Source of the DNA: Streptomyces sp. PCS3-D2
Lineage (GTDB): Bacteria; Actinomycetota; Actinomycetes; Streptomycetales; Streptomycetaceae
Length of the DNA: 64,000 nucleotides
Assembly: GCF_000612545.2 (NCBI RefSeq)
Contig: NZ_CP097800.1
Coordinates: forward strand, 1,736,001-1,800,000
Reading direction: 5' to 3'
Below the pieces are notes generated by a model, which ran no database searches, had not been told where the DNA came from, and was given only the letters and a program-made list of their open reading frames with translations. The stretch's first letter is position 1; the number at the start of each line of letters is the position of its first letter. The position numbers and the translations under genes are program-made. This document shows, one piece after another, positions 35,801-42,926 of this stretch.

Positions 35801-36759
35801 CGGACGCTTCGTTGTGGCAGCGGCGCGCCGAGGCCGCCGTCGCGGGGTTGCTGGGCGCCGGAGTCCGGATCGCCGCACTGCACCCGCAAGCGGTCGGCGA
35901 GCAGCTCCTCGCCGCCCTGCGGGGCGGCGCCCCGCAGGGGCCCCAGGGGCCGGTGCAGGTGCTCACCGCGGTCGACGCCGCGGGATGTGTGCTCACCGCC
36001 GCCGCGGACGGCCGGCACCGGCCGCCGGTGTGGACCGCGCTGGCCCTCCTCGACGACAGCGACCGGGCGGTCGCGGACGAGACCGGGCACAAGCGGCGCT
36101 GGCAGGCCTGGCTCTACTGGAGCAATGTGCTGCAGTTCCTGGAGCACGGAGGCGGCGACAGCGTCCAGCTGACGACCAGCCTGCTGGACGGCTTCACCTC
36201 CGACGGCCTCGCCGTCACAGGAGGCTCGGGCTGGCTCGAATCCCAGCGGGCCGAGCGCCCCGCCACCGTCACGGAACCGCAGGACTCCGTCATGGAGCGA
36301 CCGGCCGCCGTCACGGCGAGCCCCGCCGGAGACGTGGCGGAGAGGCCACCCGCCCCGGTCAACCCCCCATCCGGCACTGTGCAGCCCTCCGGCACGGCCG
36401 CTGGCAGCGCCTGGGAGCAGGTACTGGAATTCCTCGACCCCGATGAACCCGGCCTGCTGTCCCTCAGCCAGGGGCTCCGTGCCCTGGGCGTGGTGCCGCC
36501 TGAAGCCGGCTTCGAACTGGACGAGCACGGCTGGATGGCCGAACTCGCCTGGACTTCCGCCCGGATCGCCGTGGTGACCGCTCACCGCCCGGTCGACGGA
36601 GAACGGGACCACGACGCGGAGGACCGGGACCGGGCCTTCGTGTCGGCAGGCTGGCGGATCCATACAGCCGCCTCCTGCACCGCCCTGGACATCAAGGACC
36701 TCCTCGCCGCGGCGGAGGTCGAGAACACGGACACGAACGACGGAGACCAGCAGCGATGA
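29890..36759 (+). CDS. druE: Giant DEAD-like helicase with DUF1998 and a fused nuclease-like domain (DruE class)
   Basis: 2289 aa. Helicase domain 1 has Walker A GTGSGKT near residue 100, YPMNALATDQ, motif II DEFHTYDGAQGTD near 222 and TSATLG. Domain 2 has CTPTLELGIDIGD and motif VI QRAGRAGR near 1123. DUF1998 occupies about 1640-1745, ending with the cysteine cluster CPCIEKGLDGCHRC. Several other CxxC pairs (CRNCG, CEACG, CPACG, CPRCG) mark zinc ribbons. After DUF1998, about residues 1780-1905, a block with ESDLEVMFLETL, RPDVLFE and IALYLDGYEFH resembles a PD-(D/E)XK/Vsr-like fold. Size and DUF1998 match DruE of Druantia; MrfA-type helicases are far shorter. A GAAGGAG precedes the GTG start. 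The stop overlaps the next helicase gene (ATGA). Confidence 0.82.
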   Translation: MRPTLAAAQLRGSLTQYLTTTYALTDEDTRRALERFLGHPETGMFRGPYLRIRTPFHKAGTGWEKHLEWNPGFTPYRHQAKAYERLSTLHGPALPTLVTTGTGSGKTESFLVPVLDHCRREKALGRTGIKAVLLYPMNALATDQAGRIGDYLAQPEMAQVTAGLYIGDRPDTDFRRVMTRREEMRQSPPDLLITNYKMLDLLLQRTEDRALWQDARIQYVVLDEFHTYDGAQGTDVAMLLRRLAMTTGRSEPGRPLGSICPVATSATLGEGGPGTGPGSILEVAAQVFGMPFSPDALVGEERMTPEQFTGPVNYGLPEPPSPEEVIACSGGPDVVSRPDKLDLNALAVRLLGQQGLSAFDIGRLLKQHDFTQGVLSLLDGDPLSEWELRDRLGRFGYAWGRTARENPRLALAALARFVALLSAARDPESDERRPRPLLHVETHLWIRPVGRIVRGVGPGKPEFHWYEDDLARRSALPAAPPEGDGEPEAGQIGHVARSHRAQAAIGADTAVRQASIRLPAVYCRNCGRSGWAAVSPEADPQQLVMAHDKIWRASVGREKRRVRYFIAATAAEQEDTLAAVGQSRPAAGSGQSSALILDGAQGTYRLPVAEDAGNLQDACFVLAITDKKTADRAAVDQRCPACDTDNTMRFLGTRPAALAAATVTQLFTGQEVALEAEERKTLLFNDSTQDAAHRAGYVANRSFTFSLRSLLARNLDESGKPSALNDLIGNVLDSVEDPQALAAVVPPDLYDEPGVDRLLSGRGTGDLRTWKLIGERLAFATVMEFGLRSRQGRTLELTRTAAAEVVIADRHRITMLARDVHMALPGQLLGTGLPTAERYLAFVRGLLERIRLRGGVRHRWLEPWTKDAGVTRFKIWGGRPDGMPAFPDSVAAPRFLLDGDKGRSDFDSTTARAGWYQDWARRCLGLDAPGAAEYLRRLLPVLVDEGLLAVRTAQDRTTKVYGLQPGHIEVRLLEDDIVNKAFVTCEACGWEQVVHPSRRTRWYGHPCPRYRCRGQITAPQPGQATMPSSGSTSFGGPRPRDYRDDYYRHLYRTGGTFRVVTAEHTGMLTRPQRERVERAFRDGTHYTDPNVLSCTPTLELGIDIGDLSAVLLGSLPKGPANYVQRAGRAGRKTGNALVVAFGGRRARDLYYLDAPREMIAGDIVPPGCYLSAVEILRRQYTAHLLDLAARGRLTTSDGEPLQPAPRLVSALFGSTAWCQELADAAQAHGAELVESFLALFPSLPGRPDTGVSEQAAEELRAYACGGIVRALQEAEEEWTGRGEELRRRIHAIDAAMDQLVRSDPEQEREWRELRAERYATGNLLRDLNQTSAHGALVELGLLPNYTLSDTTTQLEATLYWTEQPETEGAKKTYHSEVRDYERSRRSALSELAPGNSFYVNGYKHVVRALDIGSPERRAWSVWRLCPACGYVRTENAQADASPCPRCGGREIADAGCVQRVLEPRRVMSRDKRDDARVRDDKDERDSRRYAGLTTVDIDPVHLAPGSWRHDTAVFGVDFTRRAVVRTLNLGLDRQDGSSTVPLAGADVRINPFYVCTSCGGATSEGRPVVDHHQDALTESLAASTRASAHHQLWCPRRKVRTSTPEGQGKGEDVPLLLAHELTTEAVRILLPASVARVKERLASFTAALFVGIAARYGGDPDHIDITAASMPDGNDAEWPRRFLVVYDRLPGGTGYLHRLATSDGFREVLLRARDVIDNCPCIEKGLDGCHRCLLRRVPAGDYDKVSRNEVRQMFDELLGSDGGDWATSPVAATHQIPLERQAESDLEVMFLETLGEWAKQPTARASADAYTTTAGTYSLDLRLTGADGATVSWRVSQQRVLDGTRPDVLFERTDAPGPRIALYLDGYEFHAGPKHKGRLADDAVKRTRLRADGVRVFQLTYYDVKDWRTRVRDTGYASTGPEHPVWVPYGEQGQKRARDYYAGVHGGLPGELSADLWVNPADLLTAHLRTPDASLWQRRAEAAVAGLLGAGVRIAALHPQAVGEQLLAALRGGAPQGPQGPVQVLTAVDAAGCVLTAAADGRHRPPVWTALALLDDSDRAVADETGHKRRWQAWLYWSNVLQFLEHGGGDSVQLTTSLLDGFTSDGLAVTGGSGWLESQRAERPATVTEPQDSVMERPAAVTASPAGDVAERPPAPVNPPSGTVQPSGTAAGSAWEQVLEFLDPDEPGLLSLSQGLRALGVVPPEAGFELDEHGWMAELAWTSARIAVVTAHRPVDGERDHDAEDRDRAFVSAGWRIHTAASCTALDIKDLLAAAEVENTDTNDGDQQR

Positions 36760-39044
36760 CGACCACAGGCGTGACCCTGCGTCTGCTCGACAAGGCGGAC
36801 AAGGAGATCCTGAGGCTGCCGCGCGCGGTCAAGGGCGCGATCTACGACTTCCAGCACAAGTTCAAGGAGAACCCGTACGTCCGGGGTCTGCGGCTGAAGC
36901 AGCTGGAGGGCCACGACCGGCTCTGGTCGGCCCGTGTCAACGACGAGTACCGTGTCCTGCTGCTGCGCCTGGCGGACACCGACTGGCTCATCGTCTCCGT
37001 CAAGCACCGCAAGGAGGCGTACGAGAAGCTCGAACGGCTCTCGTACGGCATCAACCGGATCACCGGTGGCATCGAGTACGTCGACCTCCAGATCGTCGAG
37101 GAGAGCGTCCTTCGCCGAGGGGCGGCTCCCCGGCCCGCCACCGCCGCGCCTTCCGCCACCCCCGCTGAGCCCGTCCCGACACCCGCGCCCGCGCCCGCGC
37201 CGGCCCCCGTCCCGCTGTTCGCCGCGTTCTCCGACGAGCAGCTCACCGACCTCGGCGTCGCGGGACCGCTCGTACCGGTCGTCCGGACCCTGACCACCGA
37301 GGACCAGCTCCTCGGCCTGGCGGAGTACGCCCCGCAGCTCACCTCGGAAGTCCTGCTCGCACTCCACGACGGTGCGTCGTACGACGCGGTGCTGGAGCAG
37401 ATCACCAGTCCCGTCTCCGCACCCGAGCCCGTCGACCCCGATGACTTCCGGGCTGCCGCAGAGCGGCCGGCCACCATGGTCACGACGACGGACGAGGCGC
37501 TGCGTGAAGCCCTGGAGGGCGGCGACTTCGGTCGCTGGAAGGTCTTCCTCCACCCGACCCAGTCCCGGCTCGTCGAACGCGAGTACTCGGGTCCCGCCCG
37601 GGTGGGGGGCGGGCCGGGCACGGGCAAGACCATCGTGGCCCTGCACCGGGTCAAGCACCTGGTGGACCGTCTGCCTCCCGGCCGTGACAAGCCCGTCCTC
37701 CTCACCACGTACAACAAGAACCTCGCTGCCGACCTGAGGTCCCGGCTGCTCCAGCTGGGCGGCGAGGAGCTGCTGGCCCGCGTGGAGATCAGCCACGTCG
37801 ACCAGCTCGCGCTGCGCGTCGTCCGCGAGGCCGAACCCGGAAGCGCCAAGCAGACGCTCGACGAGAGTCAGGCTCTGCGGGAGTGGCGTGCCATGCTCGA
37901 CGAACTCGGCGAAACCGGGTGGGACGCCCAGTTCCTGCACGACGAGTGGTCGCAGGTCATCCTGGGCCAGGCCGTGGTCTCCCGGACCGAGTACTTCCGT
38001 GCACGGCGGGCCGGACGGGGCAAGAACATCTCGCGGGCCGAGCGCGCCGAGATCTGGCAGCTCGCAGAGCGGTTCACCCAGCGACTCGACCGCCTCGGAC
38101 GGCAGACCTGGGAACAGGTCGCCGAGCGCGCGGCGCGGCTGGAGATGGACCGCGAGCAGCGGATCCAGGCCATCGAGCGTCAGCGCGAGGAGGCGGGCGG
38201 TCTGGACAACATCCACCTTCAGTCCGGCTCCGCGGGCTGGCTGCGACACCGCTTCCAGCACGTCGTCGTCGACGAGGCGCAGGACCTGCGGGCAGCGCAC
38301 TGGAAGCTGTTGCGGGCGATGGTCCCCCGTGCCGCCAACGACATCTTCCTCGTGGGCGACACGCACCAGCGCATCTACGGCAACCAGGTCACGCTGGGCA
38401 GCCTCGGGGTCCACATCCGCGGACGCTCGGCCAAGCTGACCCTGAGCTATCGGACGACCCGGCAGATCCTCGGCTCCGCACTCGGTGTGCTCAGCGGCGA
38501 AAGCTTCGACGACCTGGACGGCAGCACCGAGGACCTGGCCGGGTACAGGTCCGTCCTGACCGGAAGCCTGCCGCAGTTGCAAGGCTGCGACGACTGGCAG
38601 TCCGAGCAGGAGTCGATCGCCGCGCTCCTCGCCGACTGGATCGCCCTGCCGACTCCCCCGGGGCAGATCGCCGTCTGTGTTCCGACGAACGCCATGGCAA
38701 GCGAGCTGGCCTACACCCTGCTCGCCCACAAGGGGATCAGGGCCGTCGAGATCGGCCCCGAAGGCCCCCGTGGAGACGAAGGCGTCCACATCGGCACGAT
38801 GTTCCGATTCAAGGGACTTGAGTACCAGCGCATGGTCATCGCGGGGGTCCGGGACGGACTCGTCCCCCGGGAGGCGGTCACCCGCCTGCGGAGCGACGAT
38901 GCCGTCCGCCACCGGCGCGAGCTCCGGCGGGCCCGCTCGCTGCTCTTCGTCGCGGCCACCCGGTCCCGGGACAGCCTCGCCATCTTCTGGCACGGCCGTC
39001 CGAGCCCGTTCCTCGAACCCCTCATGCATGCGCCCGCTGCTTGA
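36756..39044 (+). CDS. UvrD/Rep-type helicase with N-terminal RelE/ParE-like domain
   Basis: 762 aa. Residues about 5-95 look like a RelE/ParE toxin fold (LRLLDKADKEILRLP, RLKQLEGHDRLWSARVNDEYRVLL, VSVKHRKEAYEKL). A Pro/Ala-rich linker (about 125-150) and a helical spacer follow. The SF1A helicase starts near 285: Walker A GGGPGTGKT, motif II VVVDEAQDLRAAHW, motif III/IV LVGDTHQRIYGN with LSYRTTRQIL, motif V HIGTMFRFKGLEY and motif VI FVAATRSRD. All ATPase residues are intact. It is coupled by ATGA to the giant DUF1998 helicase, so the two probably act together. Whether the RelE-like part is an active RNase or a docking domain cannot be seen. Confidence 0.85.
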   Translation: MTTTGVTLRLLDKADKEILRLPRAVKGAIYDFQHKFKENPYVRGLRLKQLEGHDRLWSARVNDEYRVLLLRLADTDWLIVSVKHRKEAYEKLERLSYGINRITGGIEYVDLQIVEESVLRRGAAPRPATAAPSATPAEPVPTPAPAPAPAPVPLFAAFSDEQLTDLGVAGPLVPVVRTLTTEDQLLGLAEYAPQLTSEVLLALHDGASYDAVLEQITSPVSAPEPVDPDDFRAAAERPATMVTTTDEALREALEGGDFGRWKVFLHPTQSRLVEREYSGPARVGGGPGTGKTIVALHRVKHLVDRLPPGRDKPVLLTTYNKNLAADLRSRLLQLGGEELLARVEISHVDQLALRVVREAEPGSAKQTLDESQALREWRAMLDELGETGWDAQFLHDEWSQVILGQAVVSRTEYFRARRAGRGKNISRAERAEIWQLAERFTQRLDRLGRQTWEQVAERAARLEMDREQRIQAIERQREEAGGLDNIHLQSGSAGWLRHRFQHVVVDEAQDLRAAHWKLLRAMVPRAANDIFLVGDTHQRIYGNQVTLGSLGVHIRGRSAKLTLSYRTTRQILGSALGVLSGESFDDLDGSTEDLAGYRSVLTGSLPQLQGCDDWQSEQESIAALLADWIALPTPPGQIAVCVPTNAMASELAYTLLAHKGIRAVEIGPEGPRGDEGVHIGTMFRFKGLEYQRMVIAGVRDGLVPREAVTRLRSDDAVRHRRELRRARSLLFVAATRSRDSLAIFWHGRPSPFLEPLMHAPAA

Positions 39045-39046
39045 AC

Positions 39047-39073
39047 ACACCGGGCGGCTGCGCCGCCCGGTGT
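39047..39073. terminator. Convergent terminator between the UvrD-like and Gre-like genes
   Basis: A perfect 12-bp stem, ACACCGGGCGGC (39047-39058) with GCCGCCCGGTGT (39062-39073), closes a TGC loop. It sits 2 bp after the helicase stop and before the convergent Gre-like stop at 39092. Confidence 0.78.
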
Positions 39074-39091
39074 TCCGGAGCACACGGTCTT

Positions 39092-39592
39092 TCAGTCGCG
39101 GACGTGCCGGATGTGGGCGGTTCGCCGCTTCCCTGAGCCGTCTTCGTACTCGACCGCGGAGCCGACCGTGGACCACAGCAGGGCAACGGCGAGGGGCGTG
39201 AACGGGCTGAGCACCTCACCCCCCTCCGTCGCCGGACTCTGAGAAGTGATCTCGCACTCCTCGACGTCCGTCGCCCCGCCGAAGGCGAGCCCGACGAGCC
39301 GGCCGGGGGCGACCATCTGTCCGCCGGTCGCACGGGGAGTGGCGGGCAACGCCCTGAGGAGGTCCTCCAGGAAGGTGGCGCGCTCCTTGAGCTGCGCGCA
39401 CCGCTTCTCCCAGTGGCGCCGGTTGTCGGCGCGCACCCGGTAGTCGGTGGCGGTGTCCAGAGGCTCCGGCCGCTGCAGGTAATCACGGATCTGGGACAGT
39501 TCGTTCTCGACGCGGCGACGGGACGTCTCAGCCAGTCCTGTCACTGGGTACCGGGTGACAGGAGCGGTTTCGTCGCGTCGCGGAGCCGGCAC
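39092..39592 (-). CDS. GreA/GreB-family-like protein, 5' end interrupted by the IS21 element
   Basis: 166 aa as read from a GTG at 39592. An N-terminal coiled coil (LAETSRRRVENELSQI...WEKRCAQLKERATFLEDLL) is followed by a Gre C-terminal domain (VAPGRLVGLAFGGATDVEECEI, EGGEVLSPFTPLAVALLWSTVGSAVEYEDGSGKRRTAHI). That is the shape of a secondary-channel transcription factor. Streptomyces have several divergent Gre-like paralogues. The IS left end is at 39593, so the GTG lies inside the 4-bp target duplication. Removing the IS restores an open in-frame extension upstream to about 43,090 without an obvious start, so the native start and promoter were probably lost. GTG 39544 is another possible start. 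Expression would now depend on the IS. Confidence 0.6.
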   Translation of the reverse strand: MPAPRRDETAPVTRYPVTGLAETSRRRVENELSQIRDYLQRPEPLDTATDYRVRADNRRHWEKRCAQLKERATFLEDLLRALPATPRATGGQMVAPGRLVGLAFGGATDVEECEITSQSPATEGGEVLSPFTPLAVALLWSTVGSAVEYEDGSGKRRTAHIRHVRD

Positions 39593-39601
39593 TGTGGACG
39601 A

Positions 39602-39651
39602 TCACGTAATTCCCCAGGGGTTGTGGTCACGTAATTCCCCAACCCCTGGGG
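39602..39651. repeat. IS21 left-end iterons and 12-bp inverted repeat
   Basis: TCACGTAATTCCCCA is repeated exactly at 39602-39616 and 39627-39641, 25 bp apart. Overlapping them is a perfect 12-bp inverted repeat, CCCCAGGGGTTG (39612-39623) with CAACCCCTGGGG (39640-39651), just past the istB stop, which could act as a terminator against outside transcription. Multiple end repeats that bind the transposase are a known IS21 feature. Confidence 0.7.
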
Positions 39652-39662
39652 TGGTGCCTTGA

Positions 39663-40436
39663 TCAGTTGGCTGAGGGCTTATCGGGCTTGTCGGCGGGGT
39701 TCCTTGGGCGCTTGTTCGGGCGGTAGCTGGGGCCGTTCATGATGACTTGGTGGCTGGTGTTGATCAGGCGGTCGAGCAGGGACTCGGCGACGACGGGGTT
39801 GGGGAAGAGGGGATACCAGTCGCTGGGTGCCCGGTTGCTGGTGATGATCAGGGAGCGTCCCTGCCGCTCGGAGACGAGTTCGTAGAGGTCGTCGGCCTGG
39901 GCCGCAGTCAGTTGGCGCATGGCGAAGTCGTCGAGGATCAGGACGTCGGGGCGGATGAGCTCGCGCATGCGCTTGTCCCAGGTGCGGTCCGCGTGGCCGC
40001 CGGCCAGCTCGGCCAGGATCCGGCTGGTCTTGGCGAACCGGACGTTCGCGCCCTGCCGGACGGAGAGATGGCCGAGGGCCTGGGCGACGTGTGTTTTGCC
40101 GACGCCGACGGGCCCGAACAAGATCACCGACTCTCCGGCGTGGAGCCAGCGCAGTGCGGCCAGGTCCCGGATCTGGGCCGCGGGCAGCTTGGAGGAGGCG
40201 GTGAAGTCGAACTCCTCCAGGGTCACCTGCTGCTCGAACTTCGCGCGTTGGAGCCGTCGTTGGAAGGCCACGGTCTCGCGGCGGGTGATCTCGTCCTGGC
40301 AGAGGACCTGAAGGAAGTCCAGGTGTCCGAGCTCGCCGCCGTGGGCCTGGGCCAGCCGGGCGTCCAGGGTCTCAAGCATCCCCGACAGCCGAAGCGTCTT
40401 GAGCGACTCGCGCAGGGCGGTGTCCAGCACGCTCAT
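39663..40436 (-). CDS. istB: IstB-like AAA+ transposition helper ATPase
   Basis: A 257-aa ATPase of the IstB/DnaC-like family. Walker A is GPVGVGKTHVAQAL near residue 108, Walker B is VLILDDFAMRQL near 172, and the sensor/R-finger region is SLIITSNRAPSDW. IstB decamers bend target DNA and activate the IstA transposase. Its ATG overlaps the istA stop (ATGA), the canonical IS21 arrangement, and its length is that of the family. No damage is visible, so the element may still be active. Confidence 0.95.
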   Translation of the reverse strand: MSVLDTALRESLKTLRLSGMLETLDARLAQAHGGELGHLDFLQVLCQDEITRRETVAFQRRLQRAKFEQQVTLEEFDFTASSKLPAAQIRDLAALRWLHAGESVILFGPVGVGKTHVAQALGHLSVRQGANVRFAKTSRILAELAGGHADRTWDKRMRELIRPDVLILDDFAMRQLTAAQADDLYELVSERQGRSLIITSNRAPSDWYPLFPNPVVAESLLDRLINTSHQVIMNGPSYRPNKRPRNPADKPDKPSAN

Positions 40437-42058
40437 CGGGCGGCCTCCTCGGCATCGCCGGCGTCATCGTGACCGGGGTCGTCGTGGAGTTCGTCAGAGA
40501 TCTGGGAGGGGATGCTCGCGGCGAACAGGCCCTCGGGGCCGTGGAGGAAGGCCGCGGCCCCGGCGTCGCCGGTCTCCGGCTCGGGGTCGGTCTCGGTCCC
40601 GGCGATCAGGATGCCCTTGATGGTGCGGTAGGACGGGTCGCCGACCGTGATCGCCTTGGTGCAGGCGGCCTCCAGGCGCTGGTCGCCGTACTTCTTCCGC
40701 AGGCCGAGGATCCCCTGGGCCGCGCGGAGCCGGTAGAGCGCGTTGACCTCCAGCAGCAGGTCGATCACCTCGCGGCAGGCGTCGCCGACCTCAGACGCCT
40801 GGCTGCGGCACCACATCGGCGTCTTCATCTGAAACGCGATCTTCTCCGGCGGGTAGTCGCCCGAATCGGTGCGTTTTCCCTGGTCAAGGGCGGCGTGGGT
40901 CTTGACGAGGTCGCCGTCGTGGAAGACCTGGACCATGGTCGTGGTCGAGCGGACATCGACCTTGCGGCCGATCAGCTTCCAGGGCACCGAGTAGAGGGTG
41001 CGGCCGACCTTGATGTGGATGTCCGGGCCCACGGTCGCGGTCGACCAGCGGGCCAGCACGAACGGCTTGTCCGGCAGCGGCAGCAGGGCCGCCGACTCGA
41101 CCGCCTCGAACACCGCCAGCGGCGATGCCCCTCCCAGCGGCCGGCACTGCCTGCGGCCTGCGGTCCCGCTCGCCCAGGTCACGGCCTCGGCCTGCATCTG
41201 CTCGACCGAGGTGAACTGCCGCCCGCTCCAGAACGAGTCACGGACATAGGGCATCGGCCGCTCAACCCGCGGTTTGTCCTTCGGCTTCGCCGCGCGGGCC
41301 GGGTCGACCAGCGTGCTGTAGTAGGTCGCGAGCTCGGCATACGACTTGTTGATCTTCGGGTCGTAGAGGTCCGGCCGGTCCACGGCCGTGCGCAGGTTGT
41401 CGGGCACCAGCCGGCGCGGGACACCCCCGAAGAAGCGAAACGCTTCGACGTGGGCCTGGGTCCAGGCGTGCTGGTCCATGTGGACGACCGGTCGCACGAA
41501 CATGTGCCGTGAGCTGGGCAGCACCATCACGAATGCCCAGATCCGGTGCCGCTTCCCGGTGGCCGGGTTGATCCACTGGCCGAGGAAGCCGTAGTCGATC
41601 TGGGCCTCTGAGCCCGGCTCCACGTCGTCCCGCAGCACCGTCACCCGAGACCGGGCCGACTCATCGGGCAGGTTCTCGGTCACCCACCGGCGGAACGTCG
41701 AAAGCGACACCGTCAACTTCCCCTCGTCCCGCAGGCGCTGGTGGATCGTGGTGACTGTGGTGGTCTCCAGCAGGCCCTTGACGTACTCGCGGTGCGGTTC
41801 GATCTCCGCCCATGTCACCTGGTTCAACCGGCGGCTCGCCAGGTCCGGGAACCAGACCTTCAGCAGCTTGGCCCAGTCCGCCTCGCTCATCGGCGGCCCA
41901 CCCGGGGCGAGCCCGGCCTCCTCCGCCGGCGCCAGATACTTCCTGACCGTCTTTCGGTCCACCCCCAACGAGGCCGCGAGCTGGTTCTTCGACCGGCCCG
42001 CATACCAGTGGACGTAGATCTCGACGACATCGACCACCTTGAACGTTCTCCTTGCCAT
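40433..42058 (-). CDS. istA: IstA-like IS21 transposase
   Basis: A 541-aa DDE transposase. The N-terminal HTH is KNQLAASLGVDRKTVRKYL (about residues 22-40). The catalytic core has the first Asp in QIDYGFLGQW, the second in RRLVPDNLRTAV (about 255), and a downstream acidic residue in the ERPMPYVRDSFW region. The C-terminal beta-barrel-like part includes GRTLYSVPWKLIGRKVDVR. The ATG at 42058 is used because it begins the family-like MARRTFKVVDVVEIY; the longer frame to 42184 has no family resemblance and no better ribosome site. It is divergent from the passenger gene. Confidence 0.93.
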   Translation of the reverse strand: MARRTFKVVDVVEIYVHWYAGRSKNQLAASLGVDRKTVRKYLAPAEEAGLAPGGPPMSEADWAKLLKVWFPDLASRRLNQVTWAEIEPHREYVKGLLETTTVTTIHQRLRDEGKLTVSLSTFRRWVTENLPDESARSRVTVLRDDVEPGSEAQIDYGFLGQWINPATGKRHRIWAFVMVLPSSRHMFVRPVVHMDQHAWTQAHVEAFRFFGGVPRRLVPDNLRTAVDRPDLYDPKINKSYAELATYYSTLVDPARAAKPKDKPRVERPMPYVRDSFWSGRQFTSVEQMQAEAVTWASGTAGRRQCRPLGGASPLAVFEAVESAALLPLPDKPFVLARWSTATVGPDIHIKVGRTLYSVPWKLIGRKVDVRSTTTMVQVFHDGDLVKTHAALDQGKRTDSGDYPPEKIAFQMKTPMWCRSQASEVGDACREVIDLLLEVNALYRLRAAQGILGLRKKYGDQRLEAACTKAITVGDPSYRTIKGILIAGTETDPEPETGDAGAAAFLHGPEGLFAASIPSQISDELHDDPGHDDAGDAEEAAR

Positions 42059-42256
42059 CCGGAATGTCCGCCGACCTCTCGGCCTTCGGTCGAGGGACGG
42101 TGACGACTCCACGACGGTCAGGACCCTCAACCCGGCACGGACATGCCCAAGGGGATCCTGAACGATTCGGGGCGCAAGCCTCATCAGCTTTCAAACCACT
42201 CATTGAGGGAACGTCCCCGCCGCGAAACCGGGCTGACCAGGACAGATAGCTGTGGC

Positions 42257-42814
42257 ATGCTCGCCCGCGTGATTCATGCCCCAGATGGCGGATGGTCCTT
42301 CGCGACCGCACGGGAGGCAGCCAGCTTCGGTGCCGGCGAGCTGACAAGCGTTCCCGGCGTCGAACATGCGATGGCCGAGAGCGGGACGCTCTGCGGCATT
42401 CCGGAGCACCAGGTCACCCGCTATATGCATCTCTTTGAACCAGCAGAACCGCAGGCGTGTCCGGAATGCCGCCAGCGGGCCGAAGCGGCTCCGACAAAGC
42501 CGTGTGCTCAAGAGCGACTTCACGACAGGCTCCAGGCCGCCGACCCGGGACAGGGCCGCGACGACCTACTCGCCGCCTTGCGCAGAGGGGTGAAAGTGGG
42601 CCTATGGCTCCGCGGTCCCGCCGCAACCCTGGCCAGACACTACGCAGACCTCGACTCGCTGACCGAGGGGGCCGAGCCCGCCATCGAGGCCTTCAACACC
42701 ACCACGAACCTCGGCCTGGCACGCGTCGAAGACGGCGCCTGGCGCTTCATTGCTGTGCTACCCGAGGACGACGGCCGCCCGCTCGTCGCGCGTGGGCCCC
42801 GCACTCTCAGCTGA
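42257..42814 (+). CDS. Passenger hypothetical protein inside the IS21 element
   Basis: A 185-aa protein of unknown function starting LARVIHAPDGGWSFA. It has a short cysteine pair CPECRQRAEAAPTKPC near residue 75, no membrane segment, and a C-terminal IRFIAVLPEDDGRPLV-like end. It is transcribed away from istA and lies wholly between istA and the right IS end, so it travels with the element. An earlier ATG at 42143 is in frame but the added residues look non-coding. I remember similar proteins in Streptomyces genomes, but I cannot assign a family. Host-control or cargo roles are both open. Confidence 0.6.
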   Translation: MLARVIHAPDGGWSFATAREAASFGAGELTSVPGVEHAMAESGTLCGIPEHQVTRYMHLFEPAEPQACPECRQRAEAAPTKPCAQERLHDRLQAADPGQGRDDLLAALRRGVKVGLWLRGPAATLARHYADLDSLTEGAEPAIEAFNTTTNLGLARVEDGAWRFIAVLPEDDGRPLVARGPRTLS

Positions 42815-42844
42815 CAACGCTCAAGGCCCGCGAGGTCGGCGCCC

Positions 42845-42926
42845 CCTTGGGGAAACGTGACCGCATGGGTGGGGAATTACCTGACGCGAAACCAGTCACC
42901 GCTGGGGAAAACGCTGACCGTCGACA
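42845..42926. repeat. IS21 right-end iterons
   Basis: Read on the minus strand, three related repeats end the element: TCAGCGTTTTCCCCA nearest the tip, TCAGGTAATTCCCCA next, and TCACGTTTCCCCA innermost. They mirror the left-end repeats and support the assigned boundary at 42926. Confidence 0.65.

Larger units (their letters stand above)
39593..42926. mobile_element. IS21-family insertion sequence, 3334 bp, complete
   Basis: The ends match as imperfect terminal inverted repeats: TGTGGACGATCACGT... at 39593 and, reversed from 42926, TGTCGACGGTCAGCGT..., both reaching TTCCCCA after 24 bases. The host sequence GCAC flanks both sides (39589-39592 and 42927-42930), a 4-bp target duplication as IS21 elements make. 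It contains istA and istB in the usual coupled order plus an extra gene between istA and the right end, which makes it about 1 kb longer than a minimal IS21. Iterated TCACGTAATTCCCCA-type repeats lie near both ends. Confidence 0.9.

Noticed and set aside
29890-36759. Part of a Dpd (7-deazaguanine DNA modification) system
   Set aside because: Helicases and a PLD protein fit loosely, but no DpdA-like TGT transglycosylase or preQ0 genes occur.
13877-39044. Complete DISARM class 1 system
   Set aside because: Only DrmD and DrmMI are present. The DUF1998 and PLD proteins are large fusions of other architectures, so drmA/B/C were not assigned.
36582-39176. 864-aa minus-strand open frame opposite the UvrD-like gene
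   Set aside because: No domain; the plus strand carries an intact helicase coupled to the gene before it.
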